Assembly: GCA_013146195.2 (NCBI GenBank)
Contig: CM028383.1
Span: 14,841,642 to 14,905,641, forward strand
Length of the DNA: 64,000 bases
Reading direction: 5' to 3'
Source of the DNA: Codonopsis lanceolata
Taxonomy: Eukaryota; Streptophyta; Magnoliopsida; Asterales; Campanulaceae
The notes under the pieces are model-generated. The model was not told the origin of the DNA, did not search any database, and was given only the letters and a program-made list of their open reading frames with translations. This document shows, piece by piece, positions 58,499 through 64,000 of this stretch. Made by a program: the position numbers and the translations under genes. Numbering within the stretch: position 1 is the first letter of the stretch; the number at the start of each line of letters is the position of its first letter.

Positions 58499-58828
58499 AT
58501 TAATTACACAAATTACCATCAAACTTTGCTTGAAGTGCCAACTATACCATCCAACTAGTTAAATTACCAAAAAAAATCACACGAGATTTCCAAAAGGTGG
58601 CAAGGACACTACTGTCAGCCCCCAGTCAAAATGTTTACGGAGGATCTGATGCCACCTTTTTTTAACACACATCAACACCTTCTATACTTTTTTTATAACG
58701 GGGAACTGACAATATTGCCTTTTTGCCACTTTTTAAAAAGTCAGTGATTTTTTTTTGGTAATTTATCGAGTTTGATGATATTGTAGGCATTTAAAGCAAT
58801 GTTTGATGGTTCTTTTTGTAATTAACCC
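58499..58828. mobile_element. Small MULE-like TIR element in copy C
   Basis: Left GGATTAATTACACAAATTAC, CATCAAACTTTGCTTGAA pairs with inverted right end AGGGTTAATTACAAAAAGAA, CCATCAAACATTGCTTTAAA. Possible 9-bp duplication CTTGAATAG / CATGAATTA is imperfect. No ORF. The terminus AGGGTTAAT resembles that of the Pack-MULE at 32273. Confidence 0.6.
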
Positions 58829-60730
58829 TCATGAATTACTAGTTTTGAACTCTCATTGTCTCCGATGATGTGTGATTGGACATAGCAACTGTTTCCGGTG
58901 CTAAACATTCACTTCTACTTGGCTGAGCAAAGGATGGTACTGCACCCTCAAGCAGTGTAATATTCTGTTTGTGGTGGCCTCTGCTAAAAAGGTCTCACTT
59001 TCTCTTTAGACTTCACTCAATGCTTTGCCTTTTAGTGCCTTCCACAGACCAGATTTTGCAAAAGATTGATAGGGTCAGTTCTTCCTCTTATTGGCATAAA
59101 TGATTTTGAATGTATAGTTCTTGCCCATCTTATGCATAGTTGAAGTATATTCTCAGTCCTGCTTATATATATATATGTGTGTGTGTGTGTGTATAGATGC
59201 TGTTTCAATATTCCATGTTTGGAATGCTTCCTTTGCATTTGGCGGCCCTGAGCTTTATGGTAGCTATGTGCTATATTGAAACTATCGAGAATCCTTTGTA
59301 CTTAAACAATTGGATCTGTACCCCATGTCTAAGTGTTGGAACCTCCGTACATGTGTGTGTGCATTTAAGTTTAGCATTCTTTGTTCCTTTTTATAATTCC
59401 TGAAATATTATTCATCATCCTTCTGAGGAGGTAGTTGAGGTCTTCCCTAGGTGTCAGCATCTTGACAAAAAAGAAAGGAAAAGAAAGCAACCAGATCAAT
59501 TTATTCACATATTCTATAGCCTGATTTGATTAGAATCTTTAATAAAACCTGATTCTTTATAATGCATGCCATCATACCTACTGAAGCCCTAACTATTATT
59601 TAAGACCTCAAAGGCCAAGGTCTGAGATGTGACAAACTTGAACTTTTATGACCTTTCAATTGCAGCAAGTGGCAGAATAGTCTAAAAACAAAGGGTACAA
59701 TAGGTGTCATATAAAGCTGTGTTTCGGAAAGATTTAAGGATTGCTGATCAAAAAGGTGAACAAAGATTATACTTGCTAGTTGCTACAGCCAGTTGTACCT
59801 GGAGCATGGAAGTTAAGAGTGTCCTCTGGCACTAACATTATTTTGTCTGGCAATAACATCCTCAAGGTGATAAACATATTTGGCAACTGCATTTGTTATG
59901 ATGACATTTTACATGGTTTTGTTTGGCTTTATTGCTCTAAAATAACAAATATTGTGATTGGATTTATATAAGTATTTTGTTTATGGATGTTCCAACAGAG
60001 AGTGGGAACAATGAAAAGAGCATGAATTAGTTGTTTCACAAATGTGATAAAAAGAAGAGGTTGAGATGCGCTAGATGCTTCATTTTTTATTGAGTAGAAT
60101 TGACTCTTCCGGACAGGGCCGAATATTTAACTGCCTGAGTTGGACCTTCTTTATGAGTACCAAGGTTTTTTGGTTTGTCACGTCAAGATCAGATGTTAAC
60201 GCCCCACCAACACTCTCTCTCTCCCTCATGTCACTTGCTTTTTGTGATCTATAAAATAGTCTCTAGCCAACTTTCATCAAGTTAACCCTCAAGAATTAGC
60301 TTCTTTTCCTCTGCATAATTGATAACTAAGATACTGAATAAGTGCTAGATACAGTATAGTGGAGTAGGGGCTCGTTGGGGGGTCGGGGGCGTATGAGGAT
60401 GTTCTGGTTACTCAGCTTGGTGCCTTTTATAGTCCAAGACAGCCCTTCCCTCTCTTCCTCAAAGACTTCTGGCTATGATTTCATGTACAAAAAAGCCAGA
60501 GGTCTTTGGAGAAGGGAGGACAAAAGTTGTCATGATTCTGCAGTTTAAGTTTTAAAGACATCTTGTTTTTTTTGTTTTTGTTTTTTCCCTTTCTTTTTCA
60601 TAGTTCACAGGTGTGTAGTAGTAGAGATTGGTGCAAGCATGATCGAGTCATGTTTCCAGTGCAGCAAACTTTTCCAAAATTTTGAGTTCTTCCTTTTGGA
60701 ACTTATTTTATGCCTGTTGACATGGAAATC

Positions 60731-63288
60731 ATTTTTTTGTAATGAGATTCCCTAGAAGGGTAAGGATTACCTAAATGAAAGCAAGGGAGTGTTACTTTTT
60801 GAATCATCTCTTCAAAGCAATTTTTTTCACATACAAATTTTTCGAACGCAATTATGGGTAGTATAAAGCACATAAATTTGTAACTTGATCCAAAATTAGA
60901 TAGAAAAATTTTGAGCTGTGTTTAACACAGAAACTCTTCTTAGTCTACTTCCCATTTGTAGATATTGACTGGTCTCTGTCCATGGTTGAATGGCTTGTTT
61001 GGGTTGTTAGATTTAATGTAATTGTTAAATTTAATTGTTTGGGTTGTTAGATGTAATGATTTTCTTACTTTATCCATCGTTTGTTAAACCGTCAAGCAAA
61101 TTATGAGCACAGTTTGCCCATTATGCATGAAAATCCATGTATGCACTATTGTAAATGTATTTGTTGTGGTCTTTTGATGGTGTTGGGAACAATTATGGGT
61201 GATTATGATGGTTCTAAGAAGTATGGCAAGCTTATGTTTTCATTAGTTGTGAAGAGGTTGTGGGCTTGGTTTGTTTTAAATTTGAGTCGTTTTGGGTCAA
61301 GTTAAGCTCAAACATGATTTAATGCTCTAGATGTAAACAACTTAGCTCTGGTTGGCTCAAATAAGTTCAATAATCACAAAATATATACAATTATTTTTTA
61401 CTTGGGCTCAACTAAAGCTCGAGCGCGGCTCATTTCTTAATATCTCATTTTGTGTGATGAGTAGTTGACAGAGTCAAGCTACAACTCCTCACTTCAGCAT
61501 CTTCTGTCTCAGATTATTGTGATTACTATGTGGAAACAACTCTTGCACTTATGGAGTGACCGAGAAGATTATTTGGATCAAATAAAGCTCTGCTCAAGCT
61601 CGATTAAATTTGAAAGACTGATCTTGAACACCTAAAGCTCAGTTCAGCACAGCCTTTACAGCCCAATGTATGAAACTTGAGAGAGCTGCTGGAAAAGGTG
61701 GACTGCGAAGGTAAAACTTGTCTTTTATGCTGTTTAGTATGATTAACTATAGCCTTATAGCTGGTTTGTGAAAGAAACAACCCTCTTTGCTAGATGGCCT
61801 GTGGCTGAAGCAATCACAATGGTGATAGCATTTTACTTCTAATGTTCGGGAGATTGTAATTATAGCAGTTGCAGATGTGGGCAGTACTTGTTGTTAATGG
61901 CATTTGCAGCAGTGGGCATTACTTGCTGATGCTTTGTAGATCTCCGGCTCTTGGATCCGTCGATGATTATTCTAAGCATGCTTGGTTTGTTCGAGATTAT
62001 TTAACATCGATGGAAGTGGGGCGAGACTGCGAGATTAATTTGCACGGAATCAACGGAATAGGGCGTATGAAACACATACAATTATGTTTAGTAATTAGAA
62101 CTAATATTGCTTTACAATAGCAATAACTGAATGTAGATCTTCTGTACATCCCAAGTCTGCACACTTTTATTCGATTGACATAAACATAAAATAGGCAAGT
62201 CAAAGTGGTCACTTGATTAATTATTAGTAATGACTAATCTACTAAATTACTTTAAGCAAAGGGATATCGAAAGTGCTCAAAGTTCATAATTTTAAGATTT
62301 GGTTAGGAGGTGACATGGATCAACCTCGCAAGAATTTTGCTAATGAGATATGGATCGAAGCAGTTGAGATTTCATGTATCACATAATCTATTACTCCGAT
62401 GTCACCAAGTACTCATATGACTCATGACTCGTGCTCAAATTTCCTAGGTGGCACAAAGGAAAATATATATTGTGTGGTACATGAGATTTCGATACGAAAT
62501 TAAATATTGTCTATTGTCTCAAAAGACTTGAGATTTGAGAGACAATTCTCAAAATCAAATAAATAATTAATAATCACCATTATATTTTCACTAAAACTAA
62601 ATATTTTTTTCTAAAACAATGTCATATGATTCATATATCCTCCATGATATTCAAATGTTTTTGTTAATAAGCCATATTCCTTAATTTTATTAGGTAAAAC
62701 TTAATTTGTCTTAAGGGTACAACCTAAAGACTTTATTTTCATTTTGTTCATAATTTTCTCAATTTTCAGAGCTATTAACATTAATATTAATACAAAAATG
62801 GAAATATCATCACATATTTATGTGGAATTACAATAATTTTTAATTAAATGATAAGTCGTCGTTCCTAACAAAAGACAAAAAAAAAAAGATTGATAACTTT
62901 ACTTTTTTAAGTGATGAAATCTAAATCTAAAATGTCATTAATTTTTCACCATGTACGAAGTCAAAGTAAGAGGTGACTTCATAAATTTCAAGTTTTAACG
63001 GCATTTTTCTAAGCAACTAAATTTATTGTTTTCTCTTCTTTAAGCAATATAGCTTTAATTATTATTGATAAGTATTTCATCCGCAAATTAAGTCTTCGTT
63101 TAAAAGTTAATTGTTTTAAGAAAATAATAATTTTAGTTGTCAATTATTAATAAAATGACACTTTTATACCTTAATTTTTTTAAAAAATTCTTTAAATGAA
63201 ACATTCCAAAATGAAATAATTAATTTTTTGTCCGGAATCGGAATGAGAATGAGAATGAAAACGAGAACGGGAACGAGGGGGAGTATAT
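60731..63288. other. Gene-poor right flank
   Basis: A hAT-MITE relic lies at about 61270-61670 (AAGTTAAGCTCAAACATG ... CTTTACAGCCC, with AGCTC words like those at 14833). A direct GTTTGGGTTGTTAGAT repeat is at 60998 and 61038. A short open frame at 61869-62120 has no features I recognise. From 62200 on the DNA is AT-rich with a MITE relic at about 63115-63238 (TGAAACATTCCAAAATGAAA). Confidence 0.4.
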
Positions 63289-63988
63289 TAGGGCTGGCAA
63301 AAGTCTAGTTTTTCCCGACCCGGCCGACCGATCGACATTTCGATCAGAAAAATCCCGATCCGATTTTGTCGGGATTTTTCCCGTCCCGACATATTTTGGG
63401 ACGGTATTCGGGATAATTATCAATCCTGTCGGGATTCCCGACCCGTCCCGACTATCAATTCCGTCGGGATTCCCGAATCCCGACCTGTCCCGACTAATTT
63501 TTTTTATTAGTTATTATTTTTATATTTTTATATATTCTATATATTTTTATTTTTTTATAAATATTGTGAGTGTTAAATAATGTTTATTTTTTGTTTGCTA
63601 AAATTACTTAATGATGTTTGTTAAATTTATTTTCACAATTAATATTGTGGTTTTTTTTGTCTATCACGTTTCTGCATTTAGTGTAGCTCTTTTTCTACGA
63701 GTGAGGGGTGCATTTTGTTCATAATGACAGATTCAACAATATTCACCATTAAGTAAATATTCAAGCATATTTTGTAAATATACAGTTTGAAATTTTATTT
63801 ATGATGGAGACATTTTAAAAATATTTTAGTGTCAGAATATATTGTTCATAAATATTATAGTAGGGATTACGAGATTTTTATATCGAATCGGTCATAAATC
63901 GGAAGAGATCGAGAAGAAAATTGAAATCCCAAAATCTATCGGGACTGGATCGGGAAGAAGGGTATCGGTCCGTCCGATTCCATCCCTA
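63289..63988. mobile_element. Non-autonomous hAT element, 700 bp
   Basis: Ends TAGGGCTGGCAAA and GATTCCATCCCTA (inverse TAGGGATGGAATC). The perfect 8-bp target duplication is GAGTATAT (63281-63288, 63989-63996). Subterminal GTCCCGAC / GTCGGGAT words recur many times at the left and, more decayed, at the right. No transposase. It is a different family from 3966-4748. Confidence 0.92.
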
Positions 63989-64000
63989 GAGTATATAGCA

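Larger units (their letters stand above)
57640..60730. repeat. Downstream segment, copy C
   Basis: Third copy, continuing from the last 354-bp unit: GTGGGCATTACATTTC (58431), CAAGCAGTGTAATATTCTGT (58951), (TA)n(TG)n at 59164-59193, CCTAGGTGTCAGCATCTTGA (59446), CTGAGATGTGACAAAC (59622), GACCTTTCAATTGCAGCAAG (59650), GAGATGCGCTAGATGCTTC (60062), AGACAGCCCTTCCCTCTCTT (60440), GTCTTTGGAGAAGGGAGGAC (60503), TTTTGAGTTCTTCC (60679). Copies B and C are closer to each other than to A. No coding region is conserved. Confidence 0.7.

Noticed and set aside
61869..62120. 83-residue plus-strand ORF as a small gene
   Set aside because: No recognisable motif, no splice context and no conserved copy, so I cannot support it.

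Overview
The window is nuclear DNA from a flowering plant, probably a eudicot. The genes are intron-rich and specify chloroplast-targeted proteins. The intergenic space is AT-rich and packed with Stowaway, Tourist/PIF, hAT, Mutator-like (MULE), Helitron, SINE, LINE and LTR elements. I could not fix the species.

Three protein genes are well supported. The first is a TROL-type thylakoid rhodanese-like protein on the minus strand (8 exons, 11782-18214). The second is a CHID1-like glycoside hydrolase family 18 protein on the minus strand (8 exons, 21158-26815). The third is a WTF1-type PORR-domain organelle RNA-splicing factor on the plus strand (47407-49007), whose acidic C-terminal tail sits in another frame. 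As I recall, their Arabidopsis counterparts are neighbours in this order (At4g01037, At4g01040, At4g01050), so this looks like a conserved gene block. Two tandem tRNA-Lys(CTT) genes lie between TROL and CHID1.

Layout. 1-7620 is a field of short AT-rich repeats that has been duplicated as a block and then hit by a Stowaway MITE and a non-autonomous hAT. 7621-11480 is gene-free, with a foldback, a GC-richer stretch, and a hAT-like element holding a MITE with a long AAT-type microsatellite. 11782-26815 carries TROL, the tRNAs and CHID1, with MITEs and an antisense LINE tail in introns. 26880-32270 is repeat-rich and has two hairpin arrays, both with a 33-bp period. 32273-46870 is a nest of transposons: a small Pack-MULE that captured exon 1 of a chloroplast Cu/Zn superoxide dismutase gene, split by a Tourist MITE, a 4.5-kb hAT (itself carrying a TRIM) and a 7.6-kb copia-type element whose two LTRs are inverted. 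47407-49007 is WTF1. 49080-60730 holds three diverged copies of one non-coding segment plus a 354-bp tandem array. The right end is AT-rich and stops just past a 700-bp hAT-like element.

The three genes act separately but share an organelle theme: TROL anchors ferredoxin-NADP reductase at thylakoids and WTF1 serves chloroplast group II intron splicing, while CHID1 is membrane-anchored or secreted. The most unusual structures are the inverted-LTR copia unit with a clean 5-bp target duplication, the Pack-MULE with the SOD exon, and the paired 33-bp hairpin arrays.
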